NCBI RefSeq assembly: GCF_029887875.1
Contig: NZ_JARXRM010000008.1
Coordinates: 34,782-98,781 of the forward strand
Direction: 5' to 3'
Length of the DNA: 64,000 bases
Source of the DNA: Luteimonas endophytica
GTDB taxonomy: Bacteria; Pseudomonadota; Gammaproteobacteria; Xanthomonadales; Xanthomonadaceae
The translations under genes and the position numbers were made by a program. Below the pieces are notes generated by a model. That model was not told the origin of the DNA. It saw only the letters and a program-made list of their open reading frames with translations, and did not search any database. Shown here one piece after another: positions 56,776 to 64,000 of the stretch; the stretch's first letter is position 1; each line of letters begins with the position of its first letter.

Positions 56776-57405
56776 ATGCCGACCCCGGAATCCAGCCGAC
56801 GCCGCCACGGTTCCCCGCGCTTCCTGTTGTCGGGACGGGCGTGGTTGATCGTCGCCGCGGCCTTCGCCGCGGGCCTGCTGGTGTCGGCACTGCTTTGGTT
56901 CGGCCGCGGCGACGACCGGTCCGCGGCACCGCTCGTCGGTCCGGCCACGCAGGAAGGATCCGGTCGGCCACGCGCCCTGCCCGCTCCGCAGCCGGCAGAC
57001 GTCGAGAGCGCCAGCGGCATGGCCGAGGCCGATCCGGGCGCACCTCGCCGGCAGCCGGTCGCGCCGCCGGCCCGGGCGCCGCGGCCCGCGCCCGGTGCCA
57101 CACCGGATCCGGCCCCGCTGCCGGATCCAGCCGCCCGCGCGCCGGTGGCGGTGGACACGCCGGCGCCGCGCTATCCCACCGCGGCACTGCGGCGGGGCGA
57201 ATCCGGGGAAGTGCTGTTGCGGGTCGAGGTGGACGAGAACGGCCGCGCCGCGGCTGTCGAGGTCATGCGCAGCAGCAACTCGCGGTCGCTCGATCGCGCG
57301 GCGGTCACTGCAGTGCGGCGCTGGCGGTTCCAGCCGGCGCTACGCGACGGCCAGCCCGTGCCGGGCACCGTGCAGGTTCCGATCGATTTCAGTCCCGGCG
57401 GCTGA
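56776..57405 (+). CDS. TonB-like energy transducer protein, copy 1
   Basis: 209-residue protein with one N-terminal transmembrane helix (about 24-42), a Pro/Ala-rich periplasmic linker, and a C-terminal TonB domain (about 120-205). The domain begins APRYPTAALRRGESGEVLLRVEVDENG and ends RRWRFQPALRDGQPVPGTVQVPIDF, matching the TonB C-terminal family. TonB proteins pass ion-gradient energy from ExbB-ExbD to outer-membrane receptors. No exbB or exbD lies in the window. A related gene follows 105 bases later. Confidence 0.87.
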   Translation: MPTPESSRRRHGSPRFLLSGRAWLIVAAAFAAGLLVSALLWFGRGDDRSAAPLVGPATQEGSGRPRALPAPQPADVESASGMAEADPGAPRRQPVAPPARAPRPAPGATPDPAPLPDPAARAPVAVDTPAPRYPTAALRRGESGEVLLRVEVDENGRAAAVEVMRSSNSRSLDRAAVTAVRRWRFQPALRDGQPVPGTVQVPIDFSPGG

Positions 57406-57510
57406 GCCGGCCCGCCCGGCGTGTTAAACCGGTCTAGACACCGCCGTGACGCGGCACCCACGAACGCTGTGGAACGCTCGTCCCCGTCATCCTGAACAGG
57501 GGTACCCGTC

Positions 57511-58101
57511 ATGTCCGATCCGATGAACCGCCCCGCCGAACCGCGCCCCGCCCCGCCGCCGTCCGACCGGCCACCGTCCGACCAGCCGCCGCCGGGCGAG
57601 CGCAAGAGCGCCAGTCCGCTGCTTTGGCTGCTGCTGCTGATCGCGCTGCTGGCGGTGGGCTGGTATTTCTACAGCCAGCGCGGCGCGGTCGATCCGCCGG
57701 CCGAGCCGGCCGACCCCGTCGGCGAGCCCGCCGACATCGGTGACGGCACCCCGCCACCGCCGGCGAGCGAGCGCGAGCAGGCGGCCCGTCCGGCCGACCC
57801 GGCGCCGGCGCCGGCGCCGGCGATCACCCGGCCCGCCGACCCGCTGGAGCGGGTCGAACCCGAGTATCCGGCCGCGGCGCTGCGCGCCCAGGAGGAAGGC
57901 ACCGTGCTGCTGCGCGTGCAGGTCGATGCCGGGGGCAACCCCGGCGCCATCGAGATCGCCCGCAGCAGCCGCTCGCGCGAGCTCGATCGCGCCGCGCGCA
58001 CCGCGGTGGGCCAATGGCGCTTCAGCCCCGCGATGGAGAACGGCCAGCCGGTGGCGTCGACGGTCGAGGTGCCGATCGATTTCCGCATGGACACGCAGTA
58101 G
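57511..58101 (+). CDS. TonB-like energy transducer protein, copy 2
   Basis: 196-residue paralogue of the preceding gene. Layout: proline-rich cytosolic N-terminus (about 35 residues), a transmembrane helix (about 36-53), a linker, and a C-terminal TonB domain (PEYPAAALRAQEEGTVLLRVQVDAGGN and QWRFSPAMENGQPVASTVEVPIDF). The two C-terminal domains share most positions, so this is a tandem duplication that has diverged in the linker. The convergent aroA stop lies eight bases away. Confidence 0.87.
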   Translation: MSDPMNRPAEPRPAPPPSDRPPSDQPPPGERKSASPLLWLLLLIALLAVGWYFYSQRGAVDPPAEPADPVGEPADIGDGTPPPPASEREQAARPADPAPAPAPAITRPADPLERVEPEYPAAALRAQEEGTVLLRVQVDAGGNPGAIEIARSSRSRELDRAARTAVGQWRFSPAMENGQPVASTVEVPIDFRMDTQ

Positions 58102-58109
58102 GGGGCGCC

Positions 58110-59432
58110 TCAGGCCGGCGTCGCGGCGAGGCCGAAGCCCGCCTCGCCGGCCAGCGCCTCGAATCCCGGAAACGAGGTCGCGACGTTCGCCACGTCGCCG
58201 ATCCGCACCTCGCCGGCCACGCGCTGCGCGGCCACCGCGAACGCCATCGCGACGCGGTGGTCGCCGAGGCTGTCGACCGATCCGCCTTGCAACGCGCCGC
58301 CGTGGATCACCGCGCCGTCCGGCGTTTCATCGACCCGCGCGCCCAGCGCGCGCAGGCCGGTCGCCATCGCCGCGATCCGGTCCGATTCCTTGACCCGCAA
58401 CTCCGCGGCGCCCTGCACCCGGGTGCTTCCTTCGGCCAGGGCGGCCGCCACGAACAGCACCGGGAACTCGTCGATCATGTCGGCAACGTGCGCGCGCGGC
58501 ACCTCGATGCCGTGCAGCGGGGCGTGGCGGACCCGCAGGTCGGCGACCGGCTCGCCGCCCTGCTCGCCGGGATTCTCCTCGGCGATATCGGCGCCCATCG
58601 CCCGCAGCACCGGCAGCAGGCCGGTGCGGCGCGGATTCATTCCCACCCGGCGCAGCACCAGGTCCGAACCGGGTACCAGGCTCGCCGCGACCAGGAAGAA
58701 CGCCGCCGACGAGAAATCGGCGGGCACCGCCACGTCGGCGGCGTGCAGCCGGTGGCCGCCGCGCAGGCGCGCATGCCCGGGCGCGAACTCGATCGGCCAG
58801 CCGAACGCCGCCAGCATCCGCTCGGTGTAGTCGCGGGTCGGCTGCGGCTCGTGCACCACGGTCTCGCCCTGCGCGTAGAGACCGGCGAGCAGGATCGCGG
58901 ACTTCACCTGGGCGCTGGCGATATCCGCAGTGAATTCAATGGCTTGAAGTTCGTTGCTCGGGTGGATTCGCAACGGCGGCAGGCCGCCGCCAGCGCTGTG
59001 GATGTGCGCTCCCATCCGCGCCAGCGGCTCGATCACCCGGCCCATCGGCCGCTTCGACAGCGAAACGTCCCCGCACAGTTCGGATTCGAATGCCTGGCCG
59101 CTGAGCAACCCCGCGAGCAGGCGCATCGCGGTCCCGGCGTTGCCGCAGTCCAGCGCGCCCGGCGCGGCGCGCAGCCCATCGATGCCGACCCCGCGGACGA
59201 TCCGCACGCCCTCGGCGGGCGCCTCGATGCGGACCCCGAGCCGGCGGAAGATCGCCTCGGTGGCGCGCGCATCCTGCCCCTCCAGGAAGCCTTCGATCCG
59301 CGACACGCCGTCGGCCAGCGAAGCCAGCATGACCGCCCGGTGCGAGACCGACTTGTCGCCGGGGACCCGGAGTTCGCCGCGCAGCGGCGCGCCGCCGCGG
59401 GCGCGCCAGTCCAGCCGGGCCTCGCCGCTCAT
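58110..59432 (-). CDS. aroA: 3-phosphoshikimate 1-carboxyvinyltransferase (EPSP synthase)
   Basis: Sixth step of the shikimate pathway. The 440-residue product has the two inside-out alpha/beta domains with LRVPGDKSVSHRAVMLASLADG near the N-terminus, LDCGNAGTAMRLLAGLL, and near the C-terminus RVKESDRIAAMATGL and GDHRVAMAFAVAA. These are class I landmarks. The start overlaps the hisC stop (ATGA). With pheA, hisC and serC it forms a leftward amino acid operon. Confidence 0.97.
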   Translation of the reverse strand: MSGEARLDWRARGGAPLRGELRVPGDKSVSHRAVMLASLADGVSRIEGFLEGQDARATEAIFRRLGVRIEAPAEGVRIVRGVGIDGLRAAPGALDCGNAGTAMRLLAGLLSGQAFESELCGDVSLSKRPMGRVIEPLARMGAHIHSAGGGLPPLRIHPSNELQAIEFTADIASAQVKSAILLAGLYAQGETVVHEPQPTRDYTERMLAAFGWPIEFAPGHARLRGGHRLHAADVAVPADFSSAAFFLVAASLVPGSDLVLRRVGMNPRRTGLLPVLRAMGADIAEENPGEQGGEPVADLRVRHAPLHGIEVPRAHVADMIDEFPVLFVAAALAEGSTRVQGAAELRVKESDRIAAMATGLRALGARVDETPDGAVIHGGALQGGSVDSLGDHRVAMAFAVAAQRVAGEVRIGDVANVATSFPGFEALAGEAGFGLAATPA

Positions 59433-60580
59433 GGACCGGCCCCGTCGAGCGCCTGCAGCAGGCGGACGTTCTCGGCCGCGGTCCCCACGCTGATGCGCAG
59501 GCAATCGGGTAGCCCGTAACCGGCCATCGGCCGCACCACCACGCCCTGCCGCAGCAGCGCCGCCTCGGTCGCGGCGGTGGCGCTGCCGAATTCCACCAGC
59601 AGGAAATTGGTCTGCGAAGGATGCACGAAGCGGCCGCGCTCGCGCAGGCCTTCGGTGAGCCGCGCGCGCTCGCGCGCATTCGCGGCCACGCCTTCCCGCA
59701 GGTGTGCCTGGTCGCCGAGCGCCGCGGTCGCCGCTGCCAGCGCCACGCAATTGACGTTGAAGCTCTCGCGCAACCGCTCCATCACCGCCACCAGCGCGGC
59801 GTCGCCCACCGCGTAGCCCACACGCAGCCCGGCCAGCGCATGCGCCTTGCTGAAAGTACGCGTGACCACCAGGTTGCGGTAGCGCGGCAGCAGCGCCAGC
59901 GCGCTGGCGTAGCCGGGTGCGTCGACGAATTCCGCGTAGGCCTCGTCCACCACCACCAGCACCTCCGGTGGCAGGCCGTCGAGCAGCCGCGCCAGCGCAT
60001 CGGCGTCGATCCAGGTGCCGGTGGGGTTGTTCGGATTGGCCAGGTACAGCAGGCGCACGTCTTCGCCGCGCGCCGCGGCCAGCAGCGCTTCGGGGTCGTG
60101 GCCGCGCGCCATCGCGTGGCCGGCCGGCAGCGCCGGGGCGATCCGCAGCGGTGCGCCGGCCGCCTGCGCCGCCAGCGCGTAGACCGCGAACCCGTACTGC
60201 GACATCGCCACCCCGGCTGCGGGGCCGGCGAAGGCCTGCGCGAACTGCATCAGCAGCTCGTGCGAGCCGTTGCCGAGCAGCAGCTGCGCCGGCGCGACGC
60301 CGAGCCGCGCGGCGAGCGCCTGCTTGAGCCCGCCGCCGAGCGGATCCGGGTAGCGATGCGCGGTGCCCAGGGCGTCGCGCGCCGCGGCGACCGCCAGCGG
60401 GCTGGGACCATACGGGTTCTCGTTGGCGCCAAGCTCGACCAGCCGCCCGGCGCCGTGGCGCGCGCGCAGCGCCACCAGGTCATGGCCCGGATCGTAGGCC
60501 TTCAGCGCGCGGAGGCCCGGCTGCGCGAGGGCAGCGAAGCATGGGGCGGCGCTGTTTCCGATTCCCGGATCCGAAGTCAC
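59429..60580 (-). CDS. hisC: Histidinol-phosphate / aromatic aminotransferase (HisC-type)
   Basis: 383-residue PLP-dependent aminotransferase of fold type I. Landmarks are LGANENPYGPSP, NPNNPTG, VDEAYAEFV, the PLP lysine in TFSKAHALAG (Lys245), and ESFNVNCVALAAA. Placed between pheA and aroA, it is more likely to act on phenylpyruvate or prephenate-type substrates than only on histidinol phosphate, as argued for such hisC2 copies. The start is GTG at 60580, 10 bases after a GAGG that overlaps the pheA stop; no ATG is nearby. Confidence 0.87.
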   Translation of the reverse strand: MTSDPGIGNSAAPCFAALAQPGLRALKAYDPGHDLVALRARHGAGRLVELGANENPYGPSPLAVAAARDALGTAHRYPDPLGGGLKQALAARLGVAPAQLLLGNGSHELLMQFAQAFAGPAAGVAMSQYGFAVYALAAQAAGAPLRIAPALPAGHAMARGHDPEALLAAARGEDVRLLYLANPNNPTGTWIDADALARLLDGLPPEVLVVVDEAYAEFVDAPGYASALALLPRYRNLVVTRTFSKAHALAGLRVGYAVGDAALVAVMERLRESFNVNCVALAAATAALGDQAHLREGVAANARERARLTEGLRERGRFVHPSQTNFLLVEFGSATAATEAALLRQGVVVRPMAGYGLPDCLRISVGTAAENVRLLQALDGAGP

Positions 60581-60591
60581 CGTTCCCGGCC

Positions 60592-61716
60592 TCACGGCAC
60601 CGCCACCGGGTACGAGCCCAGCACCCGCACGTCGCCGGCGAACTCGTCGATCTCGCCCAGCGCGTCCTTCAACGGCGACTCGTCGACATGCCCGGCCACG
60701 TCGATGAAGAACGCGTACTGCCACAGCGCGCCGTGCGCGGGCCGCGACTCGATCCGGTTCATGCTGATGTCCCGCCGCGCCAGCGGCTCGAGGATCTTGT
60801 AGAGCGCGCCGGGCTGGTCGCGGATGAACACCATCAGCGAAGTGCGGTCGTGCCCCGACGGCGGGAACGAGGCGCGCCCGATCACCAGGAACCGGGTGGT
60901 GTTGTCGTCGCGGTCCTCGATCGGCCCGGCGACCACCTTCAGCCCGTAGACGTGGGCCGCGTTCTCGCCGGCGATCGCCGCGGCGTCGTCGGCGTTGCGG
61001 GCGCGGCGCGCCGCCTCGGCGTTGCTCGCCACCGCCTGCTTCTCGGCCCCCGGCAGGTGCTGGCGCAACCACGACCTGCACTGGGCCAGCGACAGCCCGT
61101 GCGAATACACCCGTTCCACGTCCTCGATGCGGCCGGTACGCGAGAGCAGGTACTGGTGCACGCGCAGCTCGACCTCGCCGCAGATCTTCAGCGGCGAGGT
61201 CAGGAACAGGTCGAGGGTGGACTGGATGGTCCCCTGCCCCGAATTCTCCACCGGGACCACCCCGAAGTCTGCGGTGCCCGAGGCGACCTCGTCGAAGACC
61301 TCCTCGACGCTGGCCAGCGGCAGCCCGCGCGCGGAATGGCCGAAATGCTTGTGCACGGCCTGCTGCGAGAACGTGCCCTCCGGCCCGAGATAGCCGACCT
61401 TCAACGGCTCCTGTTGCGCCAGGCAGGCCGACATGATTTCGCGGAACAGCCGCACCAGCACCTCGTCCGAGAGCGGCCCGTCGTTGCGGTCGACCACCCG
61501 CCGCAGCACCTGCGCCTCGCGCTCGGGACGGTAATAGTCGACCGCGGCGGCGAGCTTGCCCTTGGCCTTGCCGACCTGGTGGGCCCACAGCGCGCGCTCG
61601 GCGATCAGCGCCTGGATCTCGCGGTCGATGCCGTCGATCTGCTCGCGGACCGCGGACAGGTCGGCGACGGCGGGCTTCGGCTGCTTGCTGGTGCGTTTCT
61701 TCGGTTCGGTGGCCAT
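60592..61716 (-). CDS. pheA: Bifunctional chorismate mutase / prephenate dehydratase (P-protein)
   Basis: Converts chorismate to phenylpyruvate in two steps. The 374-residue product has an AroQ chorismate mutase domain (about 17-103, VREQIDGIDREIQALIAERA), a prephenate dehydratase domain (about 106-285, GYLGPEGTFSQQAVHKHFG and later NTTRFLVIG), and a C-terminal ACT domain (about 290-374, with SRPAHGALWQYAFFID) for feedback by phenylalanine. ATG at 61716 is chosen; the N-terminal 15 residues are basic. It follows serC by 162 bases and precedes hisC. Confidence 0.96.
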   Translation of the reverse strand: MATEPKKRTSKQPKPAVADLSAVREQIDGIDREIQALIAERALWAHQVGKAKGKLAAAVDYYRPEREAQVLRRVVDRNDGPLSDEVLVRLFREIMSACLAQQEPLKVGYLGPEGTFSQQAVHKHFGHSARGLPLASVEEVFDEVASGTADFGVVPVENSGQGTIQSTLDLFLTSPLKICGEVELRVHQYLLSRTGRIEDVERVYSHGLSLAQCRSWLRQHLPGAEKQAVASNAEAARRARNADDAAAIAGENAAHVYGLKVVAGPIEDRDDNTTRFLVIGRASFPPSGHDRTSLMVFIRDQPGALYKILEPLARRDISMNRIESRPAHGALWQYAFFIDVAGHVDESPLKDALGEIDEFAGDVRVLGSYPVAVP

Positions 61717-61878
61717 CAACTCGCTCGCTGGTGGGGCCTGCGGGAACGACGCGGGCGGTCTTCGAGGCATCGCCCATGACGGGAGGACACGGGCTTCGGG
61801 CCGGCCCGCCCGGCCATCCATGGCCGGGCGTTCGCGGCCATGGCCGGTGCCGACAGGGCATCGGCCAAGCGTGGCCGC

Positions 61879-62964
61879 TCACCCATGGCGCTGCCTGAAG
61901 TCGCGCATGAAGCCGGCCAGTGCCTGCACGCCCTCGACCGGCATCGCGTTGTAGAGCGAGGCGCGCATGCCGCCGAGCACGCGATGGCCCTTGAGCCCGA
62001 TCAGTCCCGCCGCGCGGGCCTCGGCCAGGAAACCGGCGTCCAGCGCGGCATCGTGGAGGAAGAACGGCACGTTCATCCGCGAACGCGCGGCCGCGGCCAC
62101 GTCGTTGCGGTAGAAACCGCCGGAGTCGTCGATCTCGCGGTACAGCAGCCCGGACTTGGCGGCGCTGCGGCGCGCGAACTCCTCCACCCCACCCTCGGCC
62201 AGCATCCATTTCACGGTCAGCCCCAGCATGTACCAGTTCCAGCTCGGCGGGGTGTTGAGCATCGAGTCGGCGGCCAGCTGCAGGCGATAGTCGAAGATGT
62301 CCGCGCGCGGCTGTCCGGGGCGCTCGAGCAGCTCGCGGCGCACGATCACCACCCCGATGCCGACCGGCCCGAGGTTCTTCTGCGCGCCGGCGTAGATCAG
62401 GCCGTAGCGGGCGATGTCGAGCGGCTCGGAGGCGATGCTGGAACTGAAATCGGCGAACAGCGGCACCCCGCCCACCTCCGGCGTGTCGCGGAATTCCACC
62501 CCGTGAATGGTCTCGTTGGCGGTGATGTGCACGTAGGCGGCATCGTCCGACAGGCGCCAGTCCGCTCGCGCGGGGATCTCGCGGAAGCCGCCGGTCTCGC
62601 CGCTGGCGGCGATGCGCAGGTCCACGTACGGGGCGGCCTGGCGCAGCGCAGTTCGCCCCCAGTGCCCGGTGACGACGTAGTCCGCCGGCTGCCCCGGGGC
62701 GGCGAAGTTCAGCGCGATCAACGCCTGCTGGGTGGTGGCGCCGCCGCCGCCGAACAGCACCGCGTAGTCGTCCGGCACGCCGAGCAGTCGGCGCAGGTCG
62801 GCCTCCGCTTCGGCCGCCACCGCCATGAACTCGGGACCGCGATGGCTGAGCTCCACGATCGAGGCGCCGGCGTCGCGCCATTCGAGCATCTCCTGCTGCG
62901 CCTGGCGCAGGACCGGTTCCGGCAATGCCGCGGGGCCGGCGCTGAAGTTGTACGCTCGCGACAT
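61879..62964 (-). CDS. serC: Phosphoserine aminotransferase
   Basis: Second step of serine synthesis and a step of pyridoxal phosphate synthesis. The 361-residue product starts [17 protein letters not shown] and has the PLP lysine in [10 protein letters not shown] (Lys196) and [12 protein letters not shown]. Length and motifs are standard. It is the first gene of the serC-pheA-hisC-aroA leftward group and divergent from msrP. Its promoter must lie in the 122 bases between the two starts. Confidence 0.97.
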   Translation of the reverse strand: MSRAYNFSAGPAALPEPVLRQAQQEMLEWRDAGASIVELSHRGPEFMAVAAEAEADLRRLLGVPDDYAVLFGGGGATTQQALIALNFAAPGQPADYVVTGHWGRTALRQAAPYVDLRIAASGETGGFREIPARADWRLSDDAAYVHITANETIHGVEFRDTPEVGGVPLFADFSSSIASEPLDIARYGLIYAGAQKNLGPVGIGVVIVRRELLERPGQPRADIFDYRLQLAADSMLNTPPSWNWYMLGLTVKWMLAEGGVEEFARRSAAKSGLLYREIDDSGGFYRNDVAAAARSRMNVPFFLHDAALDAGFLAEARAAGLIGLKGHRVLGGMRASLYNAMPVEGVQALAGFMRDFRQRHG

Positions 62965-63086
62965 CGGTGGCCTTTCGCTCGGATCACGACGGGCCCGTAG
63001 TATGCCGCAGCGCATCATCGGGTGCGGCGCAACCTTCTTCCCGTTGCGATGTCCAATCCAACTGCCGCCCAGCCCGGAGCCAACCG

Positions 63087-64000
63087 ATGAACCTGCGCGA
63101 TGCCCTGCGGATCTCCGCCGCGGAGGTTACCGATGAAACCGTCTATCGATCGCGGCGTCGGCTGCTGGCGGCCCTCGCCGGGGCCCCGGCCCTGGGCCTG
63201 GCCGGCTGCGCCGACGCCGAGCCGCCGCCACCGGCACGTCCGGTGCCCGGCGCCGCCGAGGTCGCCGCCGGCTTCGACACCGAGGAGCCGCTGACCCGCT
63301 TCCAGGACGCCAGCACCTACAACAACTTCTACGAGTTCGGCACCGGCAAGGCGGACCCGTCGCGCGCGGCGCGCACGCTGCGGCTCGAGCCCTGGAACGT
63401 GGCCGTCGGCGGCGAGTGCGAGCGCCCCGGAACCCTGCTGCTCGACGAGCTGCTTCGCGGCCTGCTGCCCGAGGAGCGCACCTACCGGCTGCGCTGCGTG
63501 GAGGGCTGGTCGATGGTGATCCCGTGGCTGGGGGTTCCGCTGGGCGCGGTGCTGCGGCGCTTCGCCCCGACCTCGAAGGCGAAGTACGTCGCCTTCGCCA
63601 CCCTCGCCGATCGCGAGCAGATGCCGGGCATCCGCTACCGCTCGATCGACTGGCCCTACCGGGAGGGCCTGCGCATCGACGAGGCCATGCACCCGCTGGC
63701 CCTGCTCGCCACCGGCATGTACGGACGGCCGCTGCCGCAGCAGAACGGCGCGCCGCTGCGGCTGGTGGTGCCGTGGAAGTACGGCTTCAAGAGCATCAAG
63801 TCGATCGTCGCGATCGACTTCGTCGAAAGAATGCCGCCGACCGCCTGGAACGACCTGCAGCCGTCGGAGTACGGGTTCTTCTCCAACGTCAATCCGCAGG
63901 TGGACCACCCGCGCTGGAGCCAGAAGACCGAGCGCCGGATCGCCGGCAGCGCCGGCAAGCTGTTCGCCAACCGCATCGAAACCCGGATGTTCAACGGCTA
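63087..64000 (+). CDS. msrP: Protein-methionine-sulfoxide reductase catalytic subunit MsrP (partial)
   Basis: Periplasmic molybdoenzyme that repairs oxidised methionine in envelope proteins. About 304 residues are present; the gene runs off the window end within the family's C-terminal FNGY segment. The N-terminus has a twin-arginine signal ([11 protein letters not shown]) followed by GLAGC, and the mature part shows [16 protein letters not shown] and the molybdopterin-binding cysteine Cys137 in [12 protein letters not shown]. The membrane heme partner msrQ would be expected just beyond the window. It depends on the Moco made by mobA, moeA and moeB. Confidence 0.95.
   Translation, partial: MNLRDALRISAAEVTDETVYRSRRRLLAALAGAPALGLAGCADAEPPPPARPVPGAAEVAAGFDTEEPLTRFQDASTYNNFYEFGTGKADPSRAARTLRLEPWNVAVGGECERPGTLLLDELLRGLLPEERTYRLRCVEGWSMVIPWLGVPLGAVLRRFAPTSKAKYVAFATLADREQMPGIRYRSIDWPYREGLRIDEAMHPLALLATGMYGRPLPQQNGAPLRLVVPWKYGFKSIKSIVAIDFVERMPPTAWNDLQPSEYGFFSNVNPQVDHPRWSQKTERRIAGSAGKLFANRIETRMFNG

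Noticed and set aside
59429-62881. 1150-codon single minus-strand frame spanning hisC, pheA and serC
   Set aside because: Only the C-terminal third is coding (hisC); the rest is a shifted frame of pheA and serC, which are intact in their own frames.

Overview
The window is very GC-rich, tightly packed chromosomal DNA of a gammaproteobacterium. Gene content and order (ndk-rlmN-pilF-rodZ, yfgM-bamB-der, serC-pheA-hisC-aroA, ihfB-lapA-lapB, a short zinc-free L36, PsrA-type control of a fad operon) point to the Xanthomonadales (Lysobacteraceae/Xanthomonadaceae, for example a Lysobacter/Luteimonas relative). Genus and species cannot be fixed from the sequence alone. No phage, insertion sequence, CRISPR array or secondary-metabolite cluster is visible. 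I recognise 56 protein genes and one tRNA gene. The last gene is cut by the window end.

Layout. 0.1-6.8 kb: folD, a DUF1244 gene, an alpha/beta hydrolase, the molybdenum cofactor genes mobA-moeA-moeB (MoeB carries an N-terminal rhodanese domain) and the GTPase der. 6.8-12.1 kb: a leftward envelope/ribosome cluster ndk-rlmN-pilF-rodZ-yfgM-bamB. 12.2-16.6 kb: a PsrA-like repressor with a palindromic operator, followed by fadN and fadA for beta-oxidation. 16.6-20 kb: a serine hydrolase and an ECF sigma factor module with a divergent DUF6249 membrane protein. 20-25.4 kb: leftward lapA-lapB, a WecA-like transferase, a CapD/WbpM-like epimerase/dehydratase and galU (envelope polysaccharide and LPS control). 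25.4-28.6 kb: ihfB, rpsA, cmk and rpmJ.

28.8-34.4 kb: a small exported protein, the agmatine-to-putrescine pair aguA-aguB, a TetR regulator with an alpha/beta hydrolase sharing one operator type, and a TraB-like membrane protein. 34.4-42.1 kb: an efflux operon with one adaptor and two RND permeases. 42.3-45 kb: two small c-type cytochromes and a proline-rich membrane protein of unknown role. 44.9-53.4 kb: nfuA, phhB, rluC, RNase E with a long leader, a GacA/UvrY-type regulator, a ZIP transporter, a serine hydrolase abutting tRNA-Ser(UGA), and a damaged partial copy of that tRNA. 53.5-58.1 kb: LysR/azoreductase divergent pair, a seryl-tRNA synthetase with an unusual insertion, and two tandem TonB-like proteins. 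58.1-64 kb: serC-pheA-hisC-aroA and the start of msrP.

Most of the window is housekeeping. I see no complete, clearly new system. The best leads are local: the shared TetR operators with an apparently leaderless promoter, the tRNA-Ser partial duplication and the hydrolase that seems to start inside the tRNA, the ~45-residue insertion in SerRS, ECF promoter-like elements on both sides of a divergent intergenic region, and a terminator-like hairpin in the ndk leader.
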